Source: an uncultured Idiomarina sp.
GTDB lineage: Bacteria; Pseudomonadota; Gammaproteobacteria; Enterobacterales; Alteromonadaceae
DNA length: 64,000 bases
Direction of reading: 5' to 3'
NCBI GenBank assembly: GCA_946885915.1
Contig: CAMPHF010000005.1
Location: 124,001-188,000, forward strand
How positions within the stretch are numbered: the stretch's first letter is position 1; every line of letters begins with the position of its first letter. A program made the position numbers and the translations under genes. Below the pieces are notes generated by a model. It was not told the origin of the DNA. It was given only the letters and a program-made list of their open reading frames with translations, and did no database searches. Positions 38,542 through 47,525 of this stretch are shown here, piece after piece.

Positions 38542-40179
38542 TTAATCCTTCCGGTCTGTATCAAGCACGCGCTTGACTGGAAACCTAATACTGAACTCAA
38601 CGCCTTGTTCCACTTCACTGAAGAAATGAATGGCGCCGCGCAATACCTGCGTCACTAGGTTATACACCAAATGCATGCCTAAGCCGCTACCACCGCTACC
38701 GCGCTTGGTGGTCACAAAGGGGTCAAAAATACGGCGCCGGATTTCGGCCGGCACGCCCGCGCCATCATCTTGATAGGTCAGCTCCAGCTGTTGCTGGTCA
38801 TCCAGCTCAAAATAAATATGAATATTGCCGTGACTGCGCTCATCAAAACCGTGGATCATCGAGTTGATGATCAGATGGCTCAAAATTTGATTCAGTGGCC
38901 CAGGTTTGGTTTCAATCACTAACTTAGGATCGCAGTGGATATGAATGGGGAAGGCTTCTGGGTCTCGCAATCGTGGCCGAATGGCCAACAATACATCATT
39001 CATAAAGTCGACGAGGCGCACGGTGCGGTCTACTTCACTTGATTGATCAACCGCAACTTGTTTGAAGGCGGTGATCAAATCCGCAGCGCGAACCACATTC
39101 CGATAAATAATGCCAAGGTTCTCGTCACAGTCGTTCAGGAAGCGTTCAAATTCGGCCGTTGAGATGCGTTTCTCACGGAACTTCTGTTGCATCACCTGAA
39201 GCTTGTCTTGTAACAAGGTGGAAGCGGTTACTGATAGCCCAATCGGGGTATTCACCTCATGCGCAATACCCGCCACCATGTCACCCAGTGAGGCCATTTT
39301 TTCCGATTCAACCAATTGCCCCTGATATAAGTGCAACTGCTCAAGGGTTTGCAATAATTCTTGGTTCGCTTCCTTTAACGCGAGCGTGCGTTGGGTTACT
39401 TGTTGCTCGAGTTCGGCGGTAAGTTCGCTGGCTTCCCGTTCGGCTTTTTCCTGCCGACTAATATGCTGTTGAATGCGATTCAGCATGGTATTAAAAGCAT
39501 GGTTAATGCTATCCACCTCTTCTAAGGTGGAGCTAGGTAAGCGCAGCGAGTAATCTTTCTCGCGCGCCATGCGCGCGATGACTTGCACCATATTGTCGAG
39601 CGGCGAGCTAATTTGGCGCCGCAAAGCTAAGGTAATCGCGGCCGCAAGCCCCAGGGTGAGTACCATCACTAATAGCGAAATTAACAGCGAGCGCTGCAAC
39701 AGGTCATCGAGCTCGGCCATCGACCCGCGCAAGTAAACGTAGCCGACAACGGAATTATCAAGCTTAATAGGTTCTGCAACTTCAACGAAATCACTGGTTA
39801 ATTGCGGCTCTGCCAATTGTTCAATGAGTGCATACTTGGCTGGAATAGGCGCTAGACCGCGACGGTTATAGCTGGCGAAAAAGGTCAGATCGCCGGTGAT
39901 TTCATCAAGCTTATAAATGTGCACATGTTGAATAAAATCTGAGGTGCGCAGCGAGCGCAAGCGCTGGGATTCGGTTTCGTTGTCATCAAAAACAACACTG
40001 CTAAGTGCGTTGAAGGCGGTAATCCGAGCGTAGGCGACGGCATCTCGAGTAATATTGGCGCGGGTTGAACTGAGTTGAGAGTAGGTATTCACTGCAAAGG
40101 CGATTAACAGTGCCAGCGTCGTGACAATCAAGACAATGAGCAGCATGCCTCGCTTTATCGACGTAAATTGAATGCCCAC
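38542..40179 (-). CDS. Sensor histidine kinase with CHASE8-like periplasmic domain and HAMP
   Basis: This 545-residue membrane kinase has TM1 (residues ~11-30), a periplasmic domain (~31-160) that resembles CHASE8 (ITRDAVAYARITAFNALSS, then a D-D-N-E-T segment), TM2 (~164-186), HAMP (~187-240), a coiled coil (~240-295), the HisKA phospho-acceptor His307 in AGIAHEVNTPIG, and a HATPase_c domain with DDGAGV and GSGGSGLGMHLV. There is no receiver or Hpt domain. The GTG at 40179 is chosen for its TGAGGA site 6 bp upstream. It is coupled to the YfiR-like gene (3-bp gap). arcA is the next gene downstream, after 139 bp, but a direct partnership is not shown. Confidence 0.9.
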   Translation of the reverse strand: MGIQFTSIKRGMLLIVLIVTTLALLIAFAVNTYSQLSSTRANITRDAVAYARITAFNALSSVVFDDNETESQRLRSLRTSDFIQHVHIYKLDEITGDLTFFASYNRRGLAPIPAKYALIEQLAEPQLTSDFVEVAEPIKLDNSVVGYVYLRGSMAELDDLLQRSLLISLLVMVLTLGLAAAITLALRRQISSPLDNMVQVIARMAREKDYSLRLPSSTLEEVDSINHAFNTMLNRIQQHISRQEKAEREASELTAELEQQVTQRTLALKEANQELLQTLEQLHLYQGQLVESEKMASLGDMVAGIAHEVNTPIGLSVTASTLLQDKLQVMQQKFREKRISTAEFERFLNDCDENLGIIYRNVVRAADLITAFKQVAVDQSSEVDRTVRLVDFMNDVLLAIRPRLRDPEAFPIHIHCDPKLVIETKPGPLNQILSHLIINSMIHGFDERSHGNIHIYFELDDQQQLELTYQDDGAGVPAEIRRRIFDPFVTTKRGSGGSGLGMHLVYNLVTQVLRGAIHFFSEVEQGVEFSIRFPVKRVLDTDRKD

Positions 40180-40288
40180 GCAGTGTCCTCAGTGGCAAAA
40201 TCCATGGTTGCAGGCAGCAGTGCTCATGCAATCCTTCGTAAGCTTTATGTTAGGTGGGTTAATCTTGCGTTGCAAGCAACCCGTGCGG

Positions 40289-41416
40289 TTAACGTCGCTG
40301 GCGCGCAAAATATACCGCATAACGATTATCGCTGGCGCGCACCTCACAATGCCCAAAGGCTTGCTCGATAAGCTCTGGCCACGGCAAAAACTTATTCGCC
40401 ACAAGCCATAATTCACCACTTGCGGTTAAGTGCTGTCGCGCTTGCTGTAAAAACTGTTGGCCGATGGCGTAATCCGTGGCAATGCCGGTATGGAACGGCG
40501 GGTGGCTGACAATGGCATCAAAGCGCCCAATCTCAGCCGGTAAATGGTCGGCAGCCAGAATTTGCGCCGGCACTAACTCATGGGCGGCTAAGGTGGCTTT
40601 AGTGGCCGCTAACGCCAACGCATTCACATCTAAGTACGTCACTGCCAGCTCACGTTCGGTTGCGCGCGCGGTTTGTTGGAGGCAGGCACCCAACACCCCA
40701 GCACCGCAAGCAAAATCTAACACTTTGCGGGCGCGTGGCCATAATTGCAGATGCTTCAGTAAAAAATTGCTGCCGCTATCGACACTGGCGTGTGCAAATA
40801 CGCCCGGATAAGTACACAACTGCAGCGTTTGCGCTGGGGCATTCACTAACCTGTAGTGGTGGGCAAACCAACTGGCTTTATCGGCTAACCTGGTTGGCGT
40901 GGCTACATAATCACTATTCAGCGTCGTCACAAATAATGAAGAATGGTGGCCATCGCTAAGCTTCAATGGTGCGCCCCATGCAGCTTGGCCTTGCAATAAC
41001 TTCGGCAGGCTTTTAATCCCACCGCGTTTTTCACCGACAATATATAAGTTCACCGGTGCTGCGGCGTTCGCCATGATTTCCGCAATTTGGCTCAGCAGAT
41101 AATGAGTAAGGATTTTTTCTTTCGGTAAATAGAGCACCGCCGTCTGCCATGACTGTGGCTGGTGAACCGCGCCAAGTGGCGCCGGCTCGGCGCCAAAATC
41201 AGCACTGAATAAGCCTTGAGCGGCGGGCCATTGGGCGGCAAAGCCGGCATGCACGTGCCAACTGTACAAGCGTTCAGGTTGCGGCGCCGCCTGTAATAAG
41301 CCGGCATCTGGCGCATTAACCACCAGCAGCGGCTGGTTGCTATTATCAAAACGGTCGAATATTTGGCTACGAAGCAGTAATTGGGTCGGTGCAGAAAGTG
41401 TGTGAGATGAGGTCAT
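40289..41416 (-). CDS. rsmC: 16S rRNA m2G1207 methyltransferase RsmC
   Basis: RsmC methylates N2 of G1207 in 16S rRNA with S-adenosylmethionine. The 375-residue protein has the two tandem methyltransferase-like domains of the family: a degenerate N-terminal half and a catalytic C-terminal half with the SAM motif VLDFACGAGVLG (residues 232-243). The catalytic motif, normally NPPFH, reads HPPFH here (residues 305-309), a change at the residue that contacts the target amino group. The ATG directly abuts the stop codon of the FapA-family gene. Confidence 0.9.
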   Translation of the reverse strand: MTSSHTLSAPTQLLLRSQIFDRFDNSNQPLLVVNAPDAGLLQAAPQPERLYSWHVHAGFAAQWPAAQGLFSADFGAEPAPLGAVHQPQSWQTAVLYLPKEKILTHYLLSQIAEIMANAAAPVNLYIVGEKRGGIKSLPKLLQGQAAWGAPLKLSDGHHSSLFVTTLNSDYVATPTRLADKASWFAHHYRLVNAPAQTLQLCTYPGVFAHASVDSGSNFLLKHLQLWPRARKVLDFACGAGVLGACLQQTARATERELAVTYLDVNALALAATKATLAAHELVPAQILAADHLPAEIGRFDAIVSHPPFHTGIATDYAIGQQFLQQARQHLTASGELWLVANKFLPWPELIEQAFGHCEVRASDNRYAVYFARQRR

Positions 41417-43174
41417 TTACCGCAATACATCCAGAATAAGTTCAGTTCCCATTAAGGCTACCACACTTCCGCCACGGCGTTCACGGATCCGCATAAATTG
41501 ATCTTCAAAGCGCACAATTGAGCCGGGGAACATGGTTCGTGACACTACCAAGGTTAAAATAAGCGGCGGGGGCGGCTCGGCTTTTAAAATGCGAATCCGT
41601 TCACTCACCGCGCTTAGCGTATATTCAAGTTGCTCAAATTCACGTTTCACCGTGGCTAACATCTGTTGTTGACGCTCATTGCGCTGGGGTAATTGCTCAA
41701 GTTGTACACGCGCGTGGGTCAACTTTTTACGTAACTGCAAATTTTGTTGCAACTGATGTGTGAGCGTGTTGAGCTCGACTTCTTGGTCTGAGGCGGCCAC
41801 CGGGCGTTGAAAGTAAACTCGCGTCTTGGTGCCTGCCGGAGCGCCCATTTGTCCAGTTGCCACATCGGCAGTCGTTTCAATCACGCCGCCAATCAGTTTG
41901 CCAGTGGCATTTTTACCTTCGCCGCCAATACACACCGCACCCTGACTAATGATGTGGCAGTGAGTGGCTTGCTTATCGACTAACACTCCAGCCCGACCGA
42001 CCAGCATTGAATATTGCGCGTACGAAACCCACACTGAGCCGGCGGCAATAAGGCGGGTCGACAGCGGCGCAAAATTTTCGTCGTCGTCTTCATCATCAAT
42101 ATTGAGTTGATGGCCAATGACGCCCTTGGCAACTGTAATATTACCACCGGCGTTCAGCTCAGCTGAATCGACATAGCCGGCCACGGTAATATCGCCGGTT
42201 GCTTTTACCCGCATACTTTCGGCCACACTACCGGTAATAATAACGTTACCGTCGTAATCAACATGACCGGTACTCACGTCGACGTTCTCCATCGTGAGGA
42301 CTTCATCTACGCTGGCGGTATTGTCATTAAAAGACGGCATGCCATGTTTGTCAGCAAGCAGAATATCAGGGTTGCGCGGGTCGATTTGGGTGCCGTCACC
42401 CGCACTAATTGGTTTGTCTTCGCCATCGTTTGCCGGCAAGGCTTCGCCGGTAACGGTAAAGCCTGCCCGACCTTTAGTGGCGGGCAGCTTTTTCAAAATG
42501 GGAGTGCCAGCCTTCACCGATACTAGTTTACCTAAATCACGCATATCTACAGTGCCGTCGCCACGCTCTTGCGGACGTAGTACGCGTTCCCGGGCATCCG
42601 GAACTAGTTTTTTAAAGCGCGCATTCAGGCCGTGCATCGGCTGGCGGCCGCGGGCGATCACGGTATCAATCGGCAGGCCGGGTAAGGCAGCCGCGGTGTG
42701 TTCAAGTAGTAGCTCAATTGCTTCGCGGCGAATACCGGCGGTAATACCGCTATCACGTAGGGCATGCAGGATCTGGCTTTTGTTAAGTGCTTTGCCGCCA
42801 TAAGGCGCGATGGCATGGGCTTCGGCTTCCATAAAATCATCGCTAATTTTGACGGTTAACTCGGCATCGCGTAGTTCGGCAATTTTATAACGTAAGTTTT
42901 GCTGGCTGGTGGGGGCATCATGGCGATAGCGACGGCCTTCGGCGAGCGCGCTCGGAATAGCGCCGTCAAAAATTTTCGCCTTGCTGTATTCAGATTGCTT
43001 TAAACCAAGATCGATCACATCCGCATTCAAACCGGTGAGGTCTAACGCTTTCACGAACTCCACGAAAATCGTGCCGTTCTGCTCATGAAAACGGAGTTCT
43101 TTGGGCACAGCAGGACGCTTTGCTGGTGCTGGCGATGATGATGGTGTAGATGGTTTCGTCACAGGCCTACTCAA
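41417..43174 (-). CDS. FapA family (DUF342) polymer-forming protein
   Basis: This 585-residue cytoplasmic protein matches DUF342/FapA: an N-terminal region, a right-handed beta-helix core (VDVSTGHVDYDGNVIITGSV, then KATGDITVAGYVDSAELNAGGNI) and a C-terminal coiled coil (~residues 470-550). Relatives associate with motility/surface-sensing genes and are thought to form polymers or scaffold signalling proteins; the exact role is not known. An acidic insertion (DDEDDDE) lies at about residue 360. The start is non-ATG: TTG at 43174 (used here) or GTG at 43162. rsmC follows without a gap. Confidence 0.87.
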   Translation of the reverse strand: MSRPVTKPSTPSSSPAPAKRPAVPKELRFHEQNGTIFVEFVKALDLTGLNADVIDLGLKQSEYSKAKIFDGAIPSALAEGRRYRHDAPTSQQNLRYKIAELRDAELTVKISDDFMEAEAHAIAPYGGKALNKSQILHALRDSGITAGIRREAIELLLEHTAAALPGLPIDTVIARGRQPMHGLNARFKKLVPDARERVLRPQERGDGTVDMRDLGKLVSVKAGTPILKKLPATKGRAGFTVTGEALPANDGEDKPISAGDGTQIDPRNPDILLADKHGMPSFNDNTASVDEVLTMENVDVSTGHVDYDGNVIITGSVAESMRVKATGDITVAGYVDSAELNAGGNITVAKGVIGHQLNIDDEDDDENFAPLSTRLIAAGSVWVSYAQYSMLVGRAGVLVDKQATHCHIISQGAVCIGGEGKNATGKLIGGVIETTADVATGQMGAPAGTKTRVYFQRPVAASDQEVELNTLTHQLQQNLQLRKKLTHARVQLEQLPQRNERQQQMLATVKREFEQLEYTLSAVSERIRILKAEPPPPLILTLVVSRTMFPGSIVRFEDQFMRIRERRGGSVVALMGTELILDVLR

Positions 43175-43245
43175 GCCAAAGGTAGTTATCGTTATTATTG
43201 TATCGGCCGAGTGTACAAAAAATCGACCAAATTGGGCAGGTTTTC

Positions 43246-43632
43246 TTAGTTCTGCTGCTGAGAAAGTTGTATGACCTGCTTCACATCGCCACAGACCAGT
43301 GCCAGCGCCTCAGCGAGTGCGGTAAATTGTCGCGCTAGCTCTACCTGTGAGGCCTGCTGCCAATCGGCTTGTAATGTTTTGCATTGTTCACTCAAAGCGG
43401 TAGCACCAATGGTGGCGCTGTGGCCTTTTAAGGTATGTAACCAGCGAATAGCGTCTTCGTCCGGTAGCGCGGCCAACTCTGCAAAACGTTCAGCAACCAG
43501 CGCCGCAGAATGTTGTGGCTGATCGTATTGCGCGACAAAATGTTGCAAGATCTGCAGGTAGATGTCGGCACGACCATGGCAGTAGCGAATGCCGCGCTGA
43601 GTATTCAGCCGCTCAGATGGGCTTTTGATCAT
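43246..43632 (-). CDS. Second free-standing Hpt-domain protein
   Basis: This 128-residue protein is a lone Hpt domain with phospho-accepting His66 in WLHTLKGHSATIGA and the usual preceding helix (ADIYLQILQHFVAQY). The ATG at 43632 gives an Hpt-like N-terminus; the open frame further upstream lies over the M14-family gene and is not Hpt-like. It overlaps the end of that gene by 20 bp, so it is the last gene of the RimB/RimK/M14 unit. Its partner hybrid kinase and response regulator are not in the immediate vicinity. Confidence 0.82.
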   Translation of the reverse strand: MIKSPSERLNTQRGIRYCHGRADIYLQILQHFVAQYDQPQHSAALVAERFAELAALPDEDAIRWLHTLKGHSATIGATALSEQCKTLQADWQQASQVELARQFTALAEALALVCGDVKQVIQLSQQQN

Positions 43633-44644
43633 ACACTTCCGTAAATACGTCGACACTCTCGGTGGCTTCATCCATGTCTTCAGCGTCAAACTGCGCAATA
43701 TTAAATAACGCTTCGCCTTCATTGGCGACCGGAATATTACTAAAGCCAATCACAATACCGCTGCAGGCAGAACGAATCGCGAAGGTTTCCTCGCCATGCG
43801 GGTTCACTGATTGAGCGACCACTTGCCCCTTGTTAATGGTTTGTCCCAGTTCAACTTTTGGAATGACTAAGCCATCGTATTCACTGCGGATCCAGGTCGA
43901 GCGTCTTGCCACCACTGGCTTCACTCGTTGGCGCCGCGGGCTGCCGCGTAGCATTTTCAGTGATTTCATCACGTTCTTAACGCCAATCACGCCTGCTTTA
44001 ATGGCGGCATAATCAAAGCGCAGGGCTTCACCGGCTTCATATAAAATAAGCGGGATGCCAGATTCATTAGCAATTGAGCGCAACGAACCGTCGCGGTCTT
44101 TGGCATGCAAAATAACTGGTGAACCAAACGCCTCGGCCATTTTTAATGCATCCGGGTTGTCTACGTTCACCCGAATTTGCGGTAAATTACTGCGATGAAT
44201 CGCGCCGGTATGCAAATCAACAATGTGGGTTGCGCGTTGCACCAAGGTTTCATTGAACAAATGGGCTAAGCGGCTACCTAATGCGCCCCGTTCGGAGCCC
44301 GGAAAACAGCGATTTAAATCACGGCGGTCGGGCAAATAGCGCGACTGCTGAATAAAGCCGAACACATTCACAATTGGTACGATCATCACGGTGCCGGTTA
44401 ATTGTTTCGGATCAATTTCACTGAGTAACCGGCGGCACACTTCAATGCCGTTTAATTCATCACCGTGAATCGCGGCGCACACCAGTAAGGTTGGGCCTTT
44501 TTTCACCCCGTGGAAAACCTCCACATGCAAATCAACGGGCGTATCGTTGTACAACCGCGCTGCGGGCAGTTTCACGCTATGGCGCGACCCCGGTGCCACT
44601 TTATGGTCATGCAAAATAAAGGCATTACGAACGGGTTTAACCAC
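43613..44644 (-). CDS. M14-family AstE/aspartoacylase-like zinc carboxypeptidase
   Basis: This 343-residue protein has the M14 AstE/AspA zinc site: CAAIHGDELNGIE (H-x2-E ligands, residues ~56-68) and IVDLHTGA (third ligand His). The C-terminal ~110 residues form a small beta domain (VELGQTINKGQVVAQS) that resembles a biotinyl-like fold and is usual in this subgroup. Family members remove acyl or amino-acid groups from small substrates. It starts at a GTG that overlaps the stop of rimK by one base, so a role in reversing or processing RimK's glutamate additions is an attractive but unproven inference. Confidence 0.87.
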   Translation of the reverse strand: MVKPVRNAFILHDHKVAPGSRHSVKLPAARLYNDTPVDLHVEVFHGVKKGPTLLVCAAIHGDELNGIEVCRRLLSEIDPKQLTGTVMIVPIVNVFGFIQQSRYLPDRRDLNRCFPGSERGALGSRLAHLFNETLVQRATHIVDLHTGAIHRSNLPQIRVNVDNPDALKMAEAFGSPVILHAKDRDGSLRSIANESGIPLILYEAGEALRFDYAAIKAGVIGVKNVMKSLKMLRGSPRRQRVKPVVARRSTWIRSEYDGLVIPKVELGQTINKGQVVAQSVNPHGEETFAIRSACSGIVIGFSNIPVANEGEALFNIAQFDAEDMDEATESVDVFTEVYDQKPI

Positions 44645-45549
44645 TAGCCACGTCCTTTGGTACGGGTGCGATTGGTTTTCGCAGTTTTCTCAATGAAACT
44701 AATAATTTGTGCAGCTACATCTTTTTCGGTGGCGGCTTCAATGCCTTCTAGCCCCGGGGATGAATTCACTTCCATTACTAGCGGCCCATGATTCGAGCGA
44801 AGCAGATCCACACCGGCCACATTCAAGCCCATGGTTTTAGCTGCTTTTACCGCGGTCGCGCGCTCGGCGGGAGTGAGTTTCACTAACGACGCCGAACCAC
44901 CACGATGCAGATTAGAGCGGAATTCACCCGGCTTGGCTTGGCGCTTCATAGCGGCGATGACTTTATCGCCGATCACGAAACAACGCAGATCAGCGCCGCC
45001 AGCTTCGCGAATGTACTCTTGCACCATAATGTTAGATTTCAGCCCCATAAAGGCTTCAATCACGCTCTCCGCCGCTTGCCGAGTTTCGGCCAACACCACC
45101 CCAATACCTTGGGTGCCCTCAAGTAACTTGATCACCAATGGGGCGCCGCCGACCATATCAATAAGATCAGGAATATCTTGCGGCTTACTCGCAAAGCCGG
45201 TGGTGGGCAGGCCAATGCCTTTGCGCGATAACAATTGTAACGAGCGCAGTTTGTCGCGGCTGCGAGAAATTGCGACGGACTCGTTAAGCGGATACACGCC
45301 CATCATTTCAAATTGGCGTAATACCGCGGTGCCGTAAAAGGTGACAGATGCGCCAATGCGCGGAATAACGGCATCATAGGCAGGTAGCTCCTCCCCTTTC
45401 ATGTGAATAGATGATTCACGCGCGTTAATGTTCATATAACAGTTCAGCGGGTCGAGTACGTCGACGCTATGACCACGCGCTTCTGCGGCTTCCACCAGGC
45501 GGCGAGTAGAGTAGAGGCGGCGATCCCGCGACAATATGGCAATTTTCAT
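44644..45549 (-). CDS. rimK: Ribosomal protein S6 glutamate ligase RimK (ATP-grasp)
   Basis: RimK adds glutamate residues to the C-terminus of ribosomal protein S6 and can also make poly-alpha-glutamate. The 301-residue protein aligns with E. coli RimK (300) along its length: MKIAILSRD start, [32 protein letters not shown] (ATP-grasp loop), FRSNLHRGG and the metal-binding [14 protein letters not shown]. It overlaps rimB by 4 bp and the M14 gene by 1 bp. The basic C-terminal tail (TNRTRTKGR) is an extra. Confidence 0.95.
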   Translation of the reverse strand: MKIAILSRDRRLYSTRRLVEAAEARGHSVDVLDPLNCYMNINARESSIHMKGEELPAYDAVIPRIGASVTFYGTAVLRQFEMMGVYPLNESVAISRSRDKLRSLQLLSRKGIGLPTTGFASKPQDIPDLIDMVGGAPLVIKLLEGTQGIGVVLAETRQAAESVIEAFMGLKSNIMVQEYIREAGGADLRCFVIGDKVIAAMKRQAKPGEFRSNLHRGGSASLVKLTPAERATAVKAAKTMGLNVAGVDLLRSNHGPLVMEVNSSPGLEGIEAATEKDVAAQIISFIEKTAKTNRTRTKGRG

Positions 45550-46016
45550 GCACTAGGTTCCTTGCTGGGTGCGTCAGTCAATGCGGCAGTCGAATCTGGC
45601 TTAGGGCCAAGTAAATGCGCTGCGGCGGGGTTCACAATAAAGCGCTGGCGCATTGCTTGCCGCCCGAGTAACATGCGATAACGCATGGTGTCGCGATTGG
45701 TGAGTGTGAGCTCTATTTCACCATTAAATTCGCCCAATACCAAGCGCGTTTTAATCACGTATCGGGTTTCCGTATGGCCGCCTGAATCGGTTACCTCGCG
45801 CTGGTCTGAAACTGGCGCTTCGCAGATTAATTCGCGATCGCTGTCTTGCTCAGGGTGTAACCAAATGCGCAACCAGGAACGGCCATCGCGGGTAAATGGT
45901 TCCAGTTTAAAAGCATGCAAACAAGAGGTTTTCGCCCCGGTGTCTACTTTCATATGAATGGTATCGACACCAAGGTCGGGAAGAGCGCCCCATTCGCGCC
46001 AGCCGAGTGTTTGCAT
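45546..46016 (-). CDS. rimB: RimB-like retropepsin-type protein (ATP-dependent zinc protease family, DUF785)
   Basis: This 156-residue protein has the aspartic-protease-like motif [12 protein letters not shown] (DTGA at residues 25-28) and a conserved [12 protein letters not shown] close to the C-terminus, the DUF785/RimB pattern. In Pseudomonas, RimB is encoded with RimK and affects RimK-dependent S6 glutamylation. The ATG at 46016 has AAGGA 7 bp upstream and is preferred over the TTG just before it. It is the first gene of the RimB-RimK-M14-Hpt unit and is divergent from an EAL-domain gene 76 bp away. Confidence 0.87.
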   Translation of the reverse strand: MQTLGWREWGALPDLGVDTIHMKVDTGAKTSCLHAFKLEPFTRDGRSWLRIWLHPEQDSDRELICEAPVSDQREVTDSGGHTETRYVIKTRLVLGEFNGEIELTLTNRDTMRYRMLLGRQAMRQRFIVNPAAAHLLGPKPDSTAALTDAPSKEPSA

Positions 46017-46092
46017 CAATTATCCTTTTTGTTATAACGACGCTGATCCGCCGCTTATTAGGTTGCGTATTTTGCCAGAGGAGGAAGCTTCT

Positions 46093-46830
46093 ATGCCAGC
46101 ATGTAATATGTGTACCTGTAAAGAGCCACTTGGTTTTGGTGTCAAAATGGCCTTTCAACCTATTGTTGATATTAGCAAACGTCAAGTATTTGCGTATGAG
46201 GCCTTGGTTCGGGGCGAGCATGGTGAGGGCGCTGGCGAGGTGTTGTCACGGGTAACCGACGACAATAAATACACCTTTGACCAAACCTGCCGCATTCGTG
46301 CGATTGAAACTGCGGCACAAATTAAGTTGCCCAGTAACTTAAGCATTAATTTCATGCCGAATGCTATTTATGAACCGGAAACTTGTTTGGCGCAAACCTT
46401 AAAAACCGCCAAAGAAACCGGGTTTCCGCGTGAAAATATTATTTTTGAAGTTACCGAACACGAAAAAATAGAGAATCATAACTTGCTGGTGGACGTGTTC
46501 AAAACCTACCGTGAGTACGGTTTTAGAACTGCTATTGACGACTTCGGTGAAGGTTATGCCGGACTCAACCTGTTGGCCGATTTCCAACCCGATTTTCTGA
46601 AAATCGATATGAACTTAATCCGTAATATCGATCAAGATCGGACCAAAAAAGCCATTTTATCGGGCGTTATTAGTGTGGCCGCCGAGCTTGAGATCACGCT
46701 TATTGCCGAAGGTATTGAGACCTTGGGCGAGTTCCACTATTTGCGTGAACGTGGGATTCAGTTGATGCAAGGCTATTTATTCAGCAAACCTGAGCTGGAA
46801 AAAGCAAACATTCCGCTTTGGCACGACTAA
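46093..46830 (+). CDS. EAL-domain cyclic-di-GMP phosphodiesterase (RimA-like)
   Basis: This 245-residue protein is a lone EAL domain. Catalytic residues are all present: Glu36 (EALVR), Asn86 (INFMPN), Glu119 (FEVTE), Asp149/Asp150 (DDFGEG), Lys170 (LKID), Glu206 (AEGIE) and Gln226, so hydrolysis of c-di-GMP to pGpG is expected. The first ten residues carry CNMCTC, a three-Cys motif unlike the usual EAL start. The ATG at 46093 has GAGGAGG 8 bp upstream; the frame opens earlier over rimB. Its divergence from rimB/rimK recalls Pseudomonas rimABK, in which RimA is an EAL protein that acts on RimK. It overlaps the convergent DUF2982 gene by 4 bp. Confidence 0.88.
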   Translation: MPACNMCTCKEPLGFGVKMAFQPIVDISKRQVFAYEALVRGEHGEGAGEVLSRVTDDNKYTFDQTCRIRAIETAAQIKLPSNLSINFMPNAIYEPETCLAQTLKTAKETGFPRENIIFEVTEHEKIENHNLLVDVFKTYREYGFRTAIDDFGEGYAGLNLLADFQPDFLKIDMNLIRNIDQDRTKKAILSGVISVAAELEITLIAEGIETLGEFHYLRERGIQLMQGYLFSKPELEKANIPLWHD

Positions 46831-47525
46831 GGTGCTGTTTGTTGGTGGCGCGTGCGATTCAGTTCACGCGCGTACACCACAAATTCCTCTAGCGGCCGGT
46901 CTAACGCATTAGCCGGCAAATAAATGTCATATCCTAACAATTCCCGCAACTGCGCGGTACGTAGGCCAAACATGGCCAGCACACCGGTGTAGCTTTTACC
47001 CCCGCGACTGACATAGCGCTCAGGCACATCAAAGTACTCGGTATAATCCGCTTGCGGCGGTAACACTCTGCGCATGGCAATCGCCAGAATATGGCGTTGG
47101 TCGTGAATAAAATAGGCGGCTAAGCGCGGCGAAATATGATCGAGTAATTCTTCATCTTGCGCCAAGCGAATGCCAAAATAGGGTAGTTCGTGCGCCGCTA
47201 ACCCAGCCGGCACTTTCGGAACATCAACCCGAACAATATTCTCCCAGCGTAACTTCAGCTGGCCACGGCGATGGATAAAAGTAATGTCATTGGGCGTGAT
47301 GACGAGCGAAGTAGGCGGCTCCAGTAATTTGGCTATACCCAGTAATAACAGTACCGCCGCGGTGGTCAGTAGCAATCCGTAATAGCCCCAAGGGGGGTGC
47401 CAGTCGAGCAAGCGAGTGATGAGCGCCACTAACACCAACAGCGTGCCAAACAGGCAAAAGAACAACCCATAACGTTTGGCTGCAGGGTGAATGTGCAGTT
47501 TAGGCGCGGTTGGTGAAGGCGTCAT
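46827..47525 (-). CDS. DUF2982-family membrane protein
   Basis: This 232-residue protein has two TM segments (residues ~20-42 and ~48-68) followed by a soluble domain with a PH-like start ([24 protein letters not shown]). I associate this pattern and its position next to mutH with DUF2982, known from Vibrio and Shewanella; function is unknown. Its start lies 26 bp inside mutH, which implies coupled translation. Confidence 0.7.
   Translation of the reverse strand: MTPSPTAPKLHIHPAAKRYGLFFCLFGTLLVLVALITRLLDWHPPWGYYGLLLTTAAVLLLLGIAKLLEPPTSLVITPNDITFIHRRGQLKLRWENIVRVDVPKVPAGLAAHELPYFGIRLAQDEELLDHISPRLAAYFIHDQRHILAIAMRRVLPPQADYTEYFDVPERYVSRGGKSYTGVLAMFGLRTAQLRELLGYDIYLPANALDRPLEEFVVYARELNRTRHQQTAP

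Noticed and set aside
44831..45337. 168-codon open frame opposite rimK
   Set aside because: Shadow of the strongly conserved rimK reading frame; no start signals or family match. The same applies to other long antisense frames in this GC-balanced window.
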